33,891 nt of DNA from Bacteroidia bacterium (GTDB lineage Bacteria; Bacteroidota; Bacteroidia; JADZBD01), in contig JAGVMA010000058.1 of NCBI GenBank assembly GCA_020054095.1, positions 1 through 33,891 of the forward strand. Direction: 5' to 3'. Under the pieces are notes generated by a model. It was not told the origin of the DNA and searched no databases. It was given only the letters and a program-made list of their open reading frames with translations. How positions within the stretch are numbered: position 1 is the stretch's first letter; every line of letters begins with the position of its first letter. Shown here piece after piece: positions 6,657 to 14,959 of this stretch. The position numbers and the translations under genes were made by a program.

Positions 6657-7126
6657 AACTCCCCATCAAATGCTAAAGGCAATAATCCGGCAGCGCTTTT
6701 TACAACAAATATTTTTCCTGAAAGCGAGTGTAAAATAACTTCCATATTCGTTCCTCCTAATTTTTCGTACTCAACTATAACCTGCCTACAAGCACCACAT
6801 GGCGTTAATGGATTTGCAGATTTAGTATCAGATGTACTTATCGCAATTGCTTTAACCGTTTTGTTTTTATGATTAGAATTGGCAGCAAATAGTGCAACAC
6901 GCTCGGCACATAAGCCCGAAGGAAAAGCTAAATTTTCTTGGTTATTGCCCGTTACAATTGTACCATCGCTTAACAAAACTGCTGCTCCCACATTAAATTT
7001 TGAGTATGGAGCATAAGCATTCTCTACCGCAGCTATGGCTGATGAAAGCAGATGCTTTTTCTCTGCACTTAATTCATTATCCGAATTTAGTACAGCTACA
7101 TTAAGTTTTATTTCCATGTAATTCAT
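6653..7126 (-). CDS. cdd: cytidine deaminase
   Basis: A 157-residue zinc-dependent deaminase that converts cytidine and deoxycytidine to uridine and deoxyuridine for pyrimidine salvage. The substrate strand AYAPYSKFNVGAAVLLSDG precedes the catalytic SGLCAERVAL motif (zinc ligand Cys73, proton-shuttling Glu75) and PCGACRQVI (zinc ligands Cys110 and Cys113). Length and motif spacing match the homotetrameric bacterial type with a Cys3 zinc site. An internal Met at position 4 is an alternative start. It follows the remnant of a decayed gene by 3 nt and may have inherited that gene's transcript. Its stop codon overlaps the stop of the convergent barrel gene. Confidence 0.96.
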   Translation of the reverse strand: MNYMEIKLNVAVLNSDNELSAEKKHLLSSAIAAVENAYAPYSKFNVGAAVLLSDGTIVTGNNQENLAFPSGLCAERVALFAANSNHKNKTVKAIAISTSDTKSANPLTPCGACRQVIVEYEKLGGTNMEVILHSLSGKIFVVKSAAGLLPLAFDGEF

Positions 7127-7129
7127 CGG

Positions 7130-7522
7130 TTATGCTATTTTGCTTTCTACCCAATTTATAAATTTAAAATAAGTTTCCACACGCTGCTCATACAAGTTGC
7201 TATCAAGCGCACTTAAATTTTGTAATCGCTTTTTAAACGATTGCCTGATATTAGTATGGTCAAAATCTTTTCTAAAAAAATAGAGCATTGATTTTTCAAA
7301 CTCAAAAAGAGGATCGAAGCTATCTAATTTTTTAGAGTTGCACCTTGGCATTGGTTAATTCTATTTTTGGTTTTTATTCTGCTTGCTTATATATTCCATC
7401 AAATAGTCTCAAATATTTAAACACAGACGCATCGCCATTACGCTGGCAGTATTTTTAAAATATCCCTTTTCATCCGATGTAAGCGAGAGTAATATGCTAT
7501 GTAAATGAACAATGGGTCTCAT
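7130..7522 (-). pseudogene. remnant of a decayed protein gene upstream of cdd
   Basis: A 73-residue open frame (7130-7351) containing DPLFEFEKSMLYFFRKDF and ending RVETYFKFINWVESKIA looks like the C-terminus of a larger helical protein. Upstream on the same strand, ATG 7522 opens LSLTSDEKGYFKN. After a frame change at about 7442 this continues as RNGDASVFKYLRLFDGIYKQAE, stopping at TAA 7376-7374. These read as an N-terminus of the type S-x-x-E-K-x-Y-F-K ... Y-L-x-L-F-D-x-I, common in a helical Bacteroidota family of unknown function. The middle of the gene is gone and several stops lie between the pieces. The call rests on joining fragments by eye. An intact stand-alone 73-residue gene is the alternative. 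Confidence 0.5.
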
Positions 7523-7770
7523 CCTGCTTAAAAGAATAAAGCTTTGCTATTTTCGATAATCTATGCGGTAGATTCAAGTCTAAGAAATATAATTCTAAAA
7601 GTAAGAACATTTTTGATTGCAGAAATATTTAACACTTACACTTTACTTGCGTCATTAATACACCATAGCTATGCAGTAATTTTTATAATTATCGAAATGG
7701 ACGTGATATCAAAATAAATTCATAAACAAATTGGCAGAAACTTTTTACATAAATTTAACGAATTAATGGT
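7523..7770. other. intergenic stretch between two gene remnants, nothing recognised
   Basis: About 250 AT-rich bases between the divergent remnants. I see no open frame with protein-like composition, no tRNA-like fold and no strong hairpin. It presumably held the promoters of the two decayed genes. Confidence 0.4.
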
Positions 7771-8386
7771 ATGAAAAAAACCACTCTGCTCATTTGAACC
7801 GCTTTATAGGCAGCGATTATAAATGCACAAAGTTCTAATAGCGATAGCCATACCATTGTTGGCTCATCGGTTATACACATCATTGGTTTTATACTTTGTT
7901 GCAGCCCTATCTATTTAGTAACGCCAACCTCGACCCTATTATTGACAGCTTAGCTAACCGAATTAGAAACGATGTATATGCCGACCCGAATAAATTTTTT
8001 ACCAATCAGCAATTTGAGGATAATCAAAGTATGAATATTACAAGTCAAGGAAATTATCCGGGATTAAAATCATTTATTACCAATCGCAGAAACTCTCTTA
8101 TGAGTTCGTTGGCTCCCTTTGGCTGCTACCTTAGCACTAACGATAATACTCGTAATAGTTATTTTTCAGTTTTCCCTAATCTGCAACAGATAATGTAACA
8201 CTGAAATTTGAAACCACAGAGGAAAGAATAAATGTGAAAATTTTCGACCTGCTTGGCAATATTGTTTTTGAGCAATATGCAGAAAACACTAACCAACTAA
8301 ACATAAGCACATCTTTTCTTTCATCGGATTTATTTTCAATTACTATAAACAATACATCGTTTAAAAAACCGGAAGTAATACGCTAA
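7771..8386 (+). pseudogene. decayed CotH-type T9SS cargo gene
   Basis: ATG 7771 starts a broken signal peptide (MKKTTLLI, two stops, then AAIINAQ). After a jump, frame 7896-8198 encodes NRIRNDVYADPNKFF and YPGLKSFITNRRNSLMSSLAPFGCY, which resembles the end of a CotH kinase domain (PGLKxFIxxRRxxL). At YFSVFPN the frame is lost. Bases 8180-8386 in another frame give SATDNVTLKFETTEERINVK, then IFDLLGNIVFEQ and a normal stop, which is a T9SS type A sorting domain continuing the FPN(P) motif. So signal, kinase tail and sorting tail survive, but the core is deleted and at least two frame breaks are present. The remnant differs from the intact CotH gene 48 bp downstream, so it is not a recent duplicate. 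Confidence 0.7.
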
Positions 8387-8433
8387 AAAAACGGTAAAAA
8401 TTTTGTAAGTTTAGCAACAAAAAAACTATCGCT

Positions 8434-11400
8434 TTGAAAAAAATTTTACTCCTCACATTGCTTGTTTTAATTAACAGTAGTTTAACGCGAGCACAAATTG
8501 TAATTAACGAAGTATCGAGTGCGAGCGATGTTAATTTTTTAGATGAAGATGGCGATATGGAAGATTGGATTGAGCTTTACAACAGTTCTAACGCAGCAAT
8601 AAATCTTAACGGCTACAAAATAAGCAGAGTAGAAAATGGTGACACCAACTCATGGAAATTCCCTTCCATTATCATAAAACCCTACGACCATCTCACTGTT
8701 TATTGCTCCAAAAAAAACAGAAATATTTATTTCGATCATTGGGAAGTTCCGCTTTATCCGCAATTAAATTGGAAATATTTTGTAGGCACAGTTAACCCAC
8801 CGTCTAACTGGTACACCACCGGTTTTAACGATGGCACTTGGTTTAGCGGCCCGGCAAGTATTGGCTATGGTGATGGTGATGACGCTACAACTACACCACC
8901 AACGATGTCGGTTTTTATGCGCAGCAGTTTTAACATTACCGATACAAGTAAAATAGTTGCAGGTGCATTTCTAACCGATTTTGATGATGGCTTTGTTGCG
9001 TATCTAAATGGAGTTGAAGTAGCGCGCTATAATGTAGGCGTGCAAGGCGATTACCCATCTAATTCCGTTTCGGCCTATGATGAGCATGAAGCGCAATTTT
9101 ACCAGAATGGCGATTTATCAGGCATCTTTTACTTCGCTCCTGAAATAATTAACTCAGTAAAACAACCCGGCACCAATGTGTTTGCAATACAAACACATAA
9201 TTTTTCGGGAGGCACCGATGATTTAACACAACTGCCATATTTATTAATAGGCGTTAACGATACAAATGTAACCTACTACCCATTTGCTGCCGATGTGCGC
9301 CTGCATACCGATTTTAATCTAAACAGTACGGGCCAAACCATTATTTTAAAAAACGCTAACGGAACAATAGTTGACCAAGAACTAATTGGCGCCATGCAAA
9401 TGAACGATTCGCGTGGCAGACAAACTGATGGAGGAACAAACTGGTGCTTGTTTGATATAGCGAGCCCCGATACAACCAACAACAATTCTGTTTGCTATAC
9501 CGATTATGCAACTGCACCGGTTATTAGTTTACAATCAGGTTTTTATCCAACTAACCAAACCACTTCCATAGCAAGCACCACAAGCGGAACCATACGCTAT
9601 ACTACCGATGGCAGCGACCCTACAAATTTTTCTTTAGTTTACAGCAATCCTATTTCTATCGGCACTAATATGAGTTTGCGTGCGCGCGTTTTTCCATCAA
9701 ACTTTAATTTCCTGCCAAGTAAAATTGTAACCAATAATTATTTTATTAACGAGAATGTTACACTGCCGGTTGTGTCGCTAACATCCGATCCATTTAATCT
9801 TTTCGATAATAACTTTGGAATTTATATGCTTGGCCCAAATGCCGATAGCACCAACATTCCATTTTATGGCGCAAATTTTTGGAACGAATGGGACCGCCCT
9901 GCCAACATCGAATTTTTTGATAAACAGAAGGTTTTTCGTTTTGAAACCGATGCCTCAATAAAAATACAAGGCAACTGGTCGAAAGCTTGGCCGCAAAGAG
10001 GATTTACCATCAGAACAAAAGATAATTATGGCGGCACAGATATAAATTACACCATGTTTCCGGATAAGCCGCAAGTAAATAAATTAAAAGCATTTAATGT
10101 GCGCAATGCCGGCAGCGATTGGAACACCGGCCATATCCGTGATCGTTTTAACCATAAAACAATTAAAAAAACGCATGTAGATATTATGGATGCCGAGCCT
10201 TGCTTGCTTTTTATTAATGGGCAATATTGGGGTGTGTATGAATTGCGCGAGCGACAAGACAAAAATTACATTGAAGAAAACACAGGCATTGATGCCGATA
10301 AAATTGATTTGCTATCGTTTGATGGAAGTGTGATTGAAGGAACTAACGCTGCATTTATAAACATGGCAACATTCATGTACACTAACAATATGACATTAGC
10401 CCCCAATTACGATTCGGCAAAAGCAATGCTCGACATTGAAAATTTTTGCGATTATTTTATTTCCGAAACACATATTGTAAATATTGATTGGCTTGGCTCA
10501 TACACTAATAACATAAAATATTGGCGGCCCAATAATCCGCCCGGCAAGTGGCGTTATATTTTTTGGGATACAGATGTATCACTTGGCTTGGCTTCATTTT
10601 TTGATGGTGCAGATACTACTAATATGCTACTTAGGGCAATTATGCCTCCCACCTGGAATCCGCATTCCGCAATGCTATACGCGCTGCTTCAAAACACAGA
10701 ATTTCGCTATTACTTTATAAATCGTTATGCCGATTTACTGAACACTATTTTTCATCCCGTTAATCGTCAAAAGCTTTTGTACGCTTTGCGCGATGAAGTA
10801 GCACCCGAAATGACGCGCCATTTTAACAGATGGGGAAATCAATTTAATTGGTCGGGGATAGTGGGGCAATCTAACAATGTGCCACAATGGATGAGCGAAC
10901 TTGGCGAAATAGAACAATTTGATATAAACAGGCAAGCCATTTCGCGTAATCATATTGAATCTATTTTTCAATTAATAGAACAAGTAGATGTTACATTGCA
11001 AACATTGCCTGCCAATGCCGGTATCATTCAAATTAACACCATTATTCCCGATTCATTTCCGTGGACAGGAGTTTATTTTGACGGAGCGCCTGTTACAATG
11101 ACAGCAACTGCAAAACCCGGATATAAATTTTCGCACTGGCAATCAAATACAGTCCAACCTTCGGCATATACCAATGTTTCGCTCACCGTTAATGTAGATA
11201 ATGACGATACGTTCACCGCCTATTACCTGCCGCTTGAATACAGGATGGATGTTTTTCCTAATCCTTTTTCGGATGATGTTACCATTAACTTTGAGCTGCC
11301 TGCCGAAGCGCAAATTGCAATTACACTATTTGATGTGATAGGAAATAAAATTACCGATATAGTTTCAAACACCCAATTTACAGGCATGGGACAGCATAGC

Positions 11401-11508
11401 GTAAAATTTAATGCCAATGCTTATTCGCTTGCCAGCGGAATGTATTTTATAAAAATAAATGCCGGAGATTACTCAAAAACAGTGGAAATTATAAAAACCG
11501 ATGAATAA
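8434..11508 (+). CDS. CotH kinase family surface protein with T9SS sorting domain
   Basis: A 1024-residue modular protein starting at TTG 8434, the only start that keeps the signal peptide (KKILLLTLLVLINSSLTRAQ). In order: a lamin-tail domain (about 22-100, INEVSSASDVNF...DWIELYN, with a second half near 285-345), an inserted jelly-roll-like region (110-275), a chitobiase/HEX C-terminal-type repeat (365-432, GTIRYTTDGSDPT), and a CotH kinase domain (about 440-780). The kinase domain has SDWNTGHIRDRF, NGQYWGVYELRER and WRYIFWDTDVSLG; Asp712 and Asp714 are likely metal ligands. Next come an InlB-like beta segment (860-932, GYKFSHWQ) and a T9SS sorting domain (937-1024, MDVFPNPFSDDVT). CotH proteins are atypical protein kinases acting outside the cytoplasm. 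The protein probably reaches the surface through PorU/PorV. Confidence 0.9.
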   Translation: MKKILLLTLLVLINSSLTRAQIVINEVSSASDVNFLDEDGDMEDWIELYNSSNAAINLNGYKISRVENGDTNSWKFPSIIIKPYDHLTVYCSKKNRNIYFDHWEVPLYPQLNWKYFVGTVNPPSNWYTTGFNDGTWFSGPASIGYGDGDDATTTPPTMSVFMRSSFNITDTSKIVAGAFLTDFDDGFVAYLNGVEVARYNVGVQGDYPSNSVSAYDEHEAQFYQNGDLSGIFYFAPEIINSVKQPGTNVFAIQTHNFSGGTDDLTQLPYLLIGVNDTNVTYYPFAADVRLHTDFNLNSTGQTIILKNANGTIVDQELIGAMQMNDSRGRQTDGGTNWCLFDIASPDTTNNNSVCYTDYATAPVISLQSGFYPTNQTTSIASTTSGTIRYTTDGSDPTNFSLVYSNPISIGTNMSLRARVFPSNFNFLPSKIVTNNYFINENVTLPVVSLTSDPFNLFDNNFGIYMLGPNADSTNIPFYGANFWNEWDRPANIEFFDKQKVFRFETDASIKIQGNWSKAWPQRGFTIRTKDNYGGTDINYTMFPDKPQVNKLKAFNVRNAGSDWNTGHIRDRFNHKTIKKTHVDIMDAEPCLLFINGQYWGVYELRERQDKNYIEENTGIDADKIDLLSFDGSVIEGTNAAFINMATFMYTNNMTLAPNYDSAKAMLDIENFCDYFISETHIVNIDWLGSYTNNIKYWRPNNPPGKWRYIFWDTDVSLGLASFFDGADTTNMLLRAIMPPTWNPHSAMLYALLQNTEFRYYFINRYADLLNTIFHPVNRQKLLYALRDEVAPEMTRHFNRWGNQFNWSGIVGQSNNVPQWMSELGEIEQFDINRQAISRNHIESIFQLIEQVDVTLQTLPANAGIIQINTIIPDSFPWTGVYFDGAPVTMTATAKPGYKFSHWQSNTVQPSAYTNVSLTVNVDNDDTFTAYYLPLEYRMDVFPNPFSDDVTINFELPAEAQIAITLFDVIGNKITDIVSNTQFTGMGQHSVKFNANAYSLASGMYFIKINAGDYSKTVEIIKTDE

Positions 11509-11621
11509 TAATCCTTCACCGATTATATAAATAAACCACTAATAAATAGCTATACTTGTAACTACATAAGTCAAAAAAAATAATAACGCATAACTCATAC
11601 AATTAACTTAAAATTTACACC

Positions 11622-12038
11622 ATGAATAAATTCAAACTGATTACTGTTTTCGCGATTACATTAACACTTGTTATTTCGGCATGCAGCAAAGGAGCAGGCG
11701 AAGGCGGCAAGGCTACTATTTACGGAAAAGTAAGAGCACTTAACTATGACGCAACTTTTACAACACTACAAGCAAGTTACTATGCACAAGAAGAAAACGT
11801 ATTTATCATTTATGGCGATGACAGAAGTTATAGCCAATCAGTAAAAACAAATTACGATGGCACTTATGAGTTTAGGTATTTGCGCCCAGGAAATTACACT
11901 GTAGTAGTTTACTCAAAAGACTCAGCACGGTATAACGGCAACATAATTGCATCAAAAACAGTCGAAGTTGTAAAAGACGTGCAAATAAGTGGCAAGAAAG
12001 ATGAAGTGGAAGTTCCGGAAATTACCATATTGAAATAA
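11622..12038 (+). CDS. small lipoprotein with carboxypeptidase-regulatory-like beta domain
   Basis: A 138-residue lipoprotein. The signal ends LTLVISAC, with lipidated Cys21. The mature part (ATIYGKVRALNYD ... NYDGTYEFRYLRPGNYTVVVYSKDS ... VEVPEITILK) is a single Cna-B/carboxypeptidase-regulatory-like beta-sandwich, with the typical D-G-x-Y-x-F-x-x-L-x-P-G-x-Y core. Such domains are structural or ligand-binding, not catalytic. A TATACTTG box lies at 11551-11558, which could start a transcript separate from the CotH gene 113 nt upstream. It begins a tight run with the next three genes (4-nt gap, then overlaps), so it is probably a structural part of the CotH/VTC/DUF4956 locus. Confidence 0.8.
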   Translation: MNKFKLITVFAITLTLVISACSKGAGEGGKATIYGKVRALNYDATFTTLQASYYAQEENVFIIYGDDRSYSQSVKTNYDGTYEFRYLRPGNYTVVVYSKDSARYNGNIIASKTVEVVKDVQISGKKDEVEVPEITILK

Positions 12039-12042
12039 TTTT

Positions 12043-12660
12043 ATGCGTTTTAACTCAACAACTATTTACGTTTTTATAATTGCATATAGCATCAGCGGAA
12101 GCGCTTTTGCCCAAAGCAGAAAGCAAGTAAAGGCAAATAAAATAAAATCAGTAACTGAAAATACCATCGAGAAAATTAATGGCGCTGAAACAACATACAA
12201 AAGTGGTTATACTGCTTTTGATAAAGATGGAAACACCATTGAAAAAACAGATTACGCTGCTGATGGAAACGTGAAACGAAAACAAACTTTTAAGTTCGAC
12301 AGCAAAGGGAACAAATTAGAAGAAATCAACTTCGACCCCATTTTGCCCGACAAAAACCCGAAAACGGATGCCAACAAAACCGACAAGCGGAATGTAAAAT
12401 TTACATACAAGTATAATGTGAATGATGATAAAACCGAAGAAGTGGAAATAGATGGCGCTACCGGAAAACAAATTAAAAAAACACAATTCTCCTACAATGC
12501 CAATGGCGACAAGTCAATGGAAGTAGTGTATGACGAGAACAACGTACTCGCAAAAAAGTCGGTTTATACGTATGACAAAAAAGGATTGAAGATTGAAAAG
12601 AAAACTTACGATAGCGTCAATAATTTAATAGAAACAAAAAAATACGTGTATCAATATTAA
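12043..12660 (+). CDS. exported YD-repeat-like protein, function unknown
   Basis: A 205-residue protein with a signal peptide (YVFIIAYSISGSAFAQ, cleavage near residue 24). The mature part is highly charged and made of short tandem strands of the form (F/Y)-D-x-K/D-G-N-x-x-E, for example AFDKDGNTIEK, KFDSKGNKLEE, SYNANGDKSMEVVYDENN and TYDKKGLKIEKK. This is the pattern of YD/RHS-type beta repeats, probably periplasmic. No enzymatic residues are recognisable. The start is 4 nt after the lipoprotein gene. Its TAA shares one base with the ATG of the VTC gene (TAATG), so translation of the two is likely coupled. Confidence 0.75.
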   Translation: MRFNSTTIYVFIIAYSISGSAFAQSRKQVKANKIKSVTENTIEKINGAETTYKSGYTAFDKDGNTIEKTDYAADGNVKRKQTFKFDSKGNKLEEINFDPILPDKNPKTDANKTDKRNVKFTYKYNVNDDKTEEVEIDGATGKQIKKTQFSYNANGDKSMEVVYDENNVLAKKSVYTYDKKGLKIEKKTYDSVNNLIETKKYVYQY

Positions 12661-13427
12661 TGAGCATTGCTACTGCAAATACAGTTTTAAACAGTTTTAA
12701 TCCTATCACTTTATCCGAGATGGATAGTGTGAAACTAATGGACAGAACTGATACAAAATTTGTTTTTCACGTTAGTAAGCTGCCGCTGTTGCTCGAAAAA
12801 TTAAAACCACACTACCGCGCCTTAGAAGTAAGCGCGGCACGCATGAGCAAATACGAAACTCTGTATTACGATACAGCTAACTATGATTTATACATGCGCC
12901 ACCAGTGCGGAAAAATGAACAGGTTTAAAATTCGTTCGCGTAAATATGTAGAATCTGATTTATGTTTTTTTGAAATAAAATTCAAGAACAACAAAAAGCG
13001 AACAATTAAAAATAGAATTAAAACCAAAGGCATTGAACAAGAACTTGGCGACAAAAGCAAAAAACTGCTTGCCGAAAGCACAAGCATTGTACCCGATACA
13101 TTAAATGCAGCTTTGTGGGTAAATTATTCGCGCATTACACTGGTAAATAATTTATCGCCCGAGCGCCTAACAATTGATGTGGGTTTGCATTTTATAAAAA
13201 ACAATAACCGTGTAGATTATGGTAACTTGGTAATTGCTGAAGTAAAACAAGACAAAGCAAATTCTATTTCGCCTGTTTTAAGTACCATGAAAGAAATGCG
13301 CATACAAATTGGCTCCATCAGCAAATATTGCCTTGGCGTGATGAGCTGCGTACCCGATATAAAAATGAACAACTTTAAAGAAAACGTACGATACATTCAC
13401 AAAATAATAAACCATCATGCAGCTTAA
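12660..13427 (+). CDS. VTC domain (polyphosphate-polymerase-type) protein
   Basis: A 255-residue cytoplasmic protein that is essentially one VTC domain, the triphosphate-tunnel fold whose yeast member VTC4 makes polyphosphate from ATP. The charged tunnel residues line up by eye: DRTDTKF (29-34), YETLYYDT (65-72), RFKIRSRKY (88-96), FFEIKFK (103-109), YSRITL (156-161), RLTIDVG (169-175), VIAEVKQDK (191-199) and SISKYCLG (219-226). The basic ladder and the tunnel Glu residues are therefore conserved and the enzyme looks active. Whether the product is polyphosphate is not known for bacterial members. It overlaps the upstream gene by 1 base and the downstream DUF4956 gene by 11 bases. The VTC/DUF4956/CotH combination recurs in several phyla, which suggests one pathway. 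Confidence 0.9.
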   Translation: MSIATANTVLNSFNPITLSEMDSVKLMDRTDTKFVFHVSKLPLLLEKLKPHYRALEVSAARMSKYETLYYDTANYDLYMRHQCGKMNRFKIRSRKYVESDLCFFEIKFKNNKKRTIKNRIKTKGIEQELGDKSKKLLAESTSIVPDTLNAALWVNYSRITLVNNLSPERLTIDVGLHFIKNNNRVDYGNLVIAEVKQDKANSISPVLSTMKEMRIQIGSISKYCLGVMSCVPDIKMNNFKENVRYIHKIINHHAA

Positions 13428-14175
13428 ATCATTATCGCTAAAATTGTTTTTATTACTTGCATTTTTAATACCCGCCAGCTATAGCGTGGCACAAATCTTT
13501 CCTGATAATACACAAACGGAAGACATCAGTACCGATAAAAAGAAAAAGAAAAAAGATACAGCCGAAAAAGAAGAAGACTTTTTTCAATTTAAGCTCGATA
13601 AATTTAATTTCTCGTTTTTCTTACGCCTGATAATTGATATAGTAACCATGCTGGTTCTTATCCGTTTTATTTACTTCCCTATTTATCGTAAAAAAGATTT
13701 CTTTTTTACTTTTTTCATGTTCAACATTGTCATCTTTTTTATTACCTACTTGTTAAATAAAGTAGAACTATCAACAGGAGCAGCATTTGGCTTGTTTGCA
13801 GTTTTTTCCATGTTGCGTTACAGAACTGAAGATATATCGGCCAAAGACATGACCTACCTTTTCATTGTTATTGCACTCGGCATTATCACGGCTGTGAACA
13901 AGGGAAATTTGTTTGAAATATGCATCATCAATGCAATAGTAATAGTAATGGTAGTTGCACTCGATGGTAATTTATTTTTGAAAAACGAGATTATTAAAAA
14001 CATACAATACGATAACATAGAATTAGTAAAGCCAGAAAACCAAGCAGCATTACTCGAAGATTTAAAAAAGCGCACGGGTTTAAATATTCACAAAGTAAGT
14101 ATTGGCAAAGTAGATTACCTGCGCGATACTGCCACAGTTAAAATTTATTATTACGAAGAAGCAAGCAAACAATAG
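13417..14175 (+). CDS. DUF4956 inner-membrane protein
   Basis: A 252-residue protein. A signal-like helix (about 8-26, ending YSVAQ) is followed by a Lys-rich segment (KKKKKKDTAEKEED) and four or five transmembrane helices (about 67-90, 95-114, 118-132, 145-160, 165-183). The signature GAAFGLFAVFSMLRYRTEDI and AKDMTYLFIVIALG (119-157) is that of DUF4956. A soluble C-terminal alpha/beta domain (about 195-252, ALLEDLKKRTGLNIHKVSIG) lies in the cytoplasm. DUF4956 genes are very often next to VTC genes. I infer a membrane partner or channel for the VTC product, by analogy with yeast VTC4 that feeds a membrane tunnel. Many family members lack the exported-looking N-terminal extension. Confidence 0.88.
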   Translation: MQLKSLSLKLFLLLAFLIPASYSVAQIFPDNTQTEDISTDKKKKKKDTAEKEEDFFQFKLDKFNFSFFLRLIIDIVTMLVLIRFIYFPIYRKKDFFFTFFMFNIVIFFITYLLNKVELSTGAAFGLFAVFSMLRYRTEDISAKDMTYLFIVIALGIITAVNKGNLFEICIINAIVIVMVVALDGNLFLKNEIIKNIQYDNIELVKPENQAALLEDLKKRTGLNIHKVSIGKVDYLRDTATVKIYYYEEASKQ

Positions 14176-14228
14176 AAAGCACGAAGTATTATGTATAAAG
14201 TTTCAGAATCAGATTTATATACGATAAG

Positions 14229-14957
14229 ATGAAAACAATAATTACAAGTTTTAGTTTACTACTTATTAGCTGTGCAGCCATAGCGCAAGAAAACGACCTT
14301 GGTATGTGGAGCACATTAAACCTTAATTACTCGTTTAATAAAAAGGTGATGGCTTTTTACACGCAAGAATTTAGGTTAAAACAAAATTTTACGCGCATAA
14401 ATTTATTTTACAGCGAATTTGGATTACAATACAAGAAAAGCAAAAATTTTAAAGCGGCACTCTCTTACCGAAATATTCAAAAAGCTTATGACGATGGCTT
14501 TTACGGATTAAAACATCGCATACAATTAGATTTCACGTTTAAGAAAAAAGCGAACAATGTTGGCATAAGTTACCGCTCACGTTTTCAGGGTGAGGTGGGT
14601 TACCCGGGTGCCGATGAGTTTGGAATTAATTTTATTAAAGAATTTTACTGGCGACACAAATTCGATCTTAAATTTGAATTGTCCGACAGCAAACTAACAC
14701 CATATACTGGTACCGAATTACGTTTTATGCTCAGCAACCCGCGCGTGGACGAAATACAAGGATTTAATTTCGACCGCACACGCTTATATGCAGGCACCGA
14801 AATTGCCATTAACAACCGCCACACGTTAGATTTTTATTACCTCTTACAATTCGATTTTCAAACCAATAACCCCATAACACTTTCTATACTTGGTGTAGCT
14901 TACACCATTCAATTGGGTTATGCCGGCAGTGGTGGAAAAGGGAAAGGTGAGGAATAG
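14229..14957 (+). CDS. DUF2490 outer-membrane beta-barrel protein
   Basis: A 242-residue protein with a signal peptide (KTIITSFSLLLISCAAIAQ, cleavage near residue 20). The start of the mature part, NDLGMWSTLNLNYSFNKK, and later strands (YRNIQKAYDDGFYGLKHRIQLD, FYWRHKFDLKFELS, DRTRLYAGTEIAINNRHTLDFYY) are typical of DUF2490, a family of small barrels of unknown function. The end is Gly/Lys-rich and lacks the usual terminal aromatic residue. It follows DUF4956 by 53 nt on the same strand and closes the CotH/VTC locus, giving that locus an outer-membrane component. Confidence 0.85.
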   Translation: MKTIITSFSLLLISCAAIAQENDLGMWSTLNLNYSFNKKVMAFYTQEFRLKQNFTRINLFYSEFGLQYKKSKNFKAALSYRNIQKAYDDGFYGLKHRIQLDFTFKKKANNVGISYRSRFQGEVGYPGADEFGINFIKEFYWRHKFDLKFELSDSKLTPYTGTELRFMLSNPRVDEIQGFNFDRTRLYAGTEIAINNRHTLDFYYLLQFDFQTNNPITLSILGVAYTIQLGYAGSGGKGKGEE

Positions 14958-14959
14958 CC

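Noticed and set aside
7352-8433. Horizontally acquired island between cdd and the CotH gene
   Set aside because: The pieces read as remnants of ordinary Bacteroidota genes; no integrase, tRNA site, direct repeat or IS end is visible.
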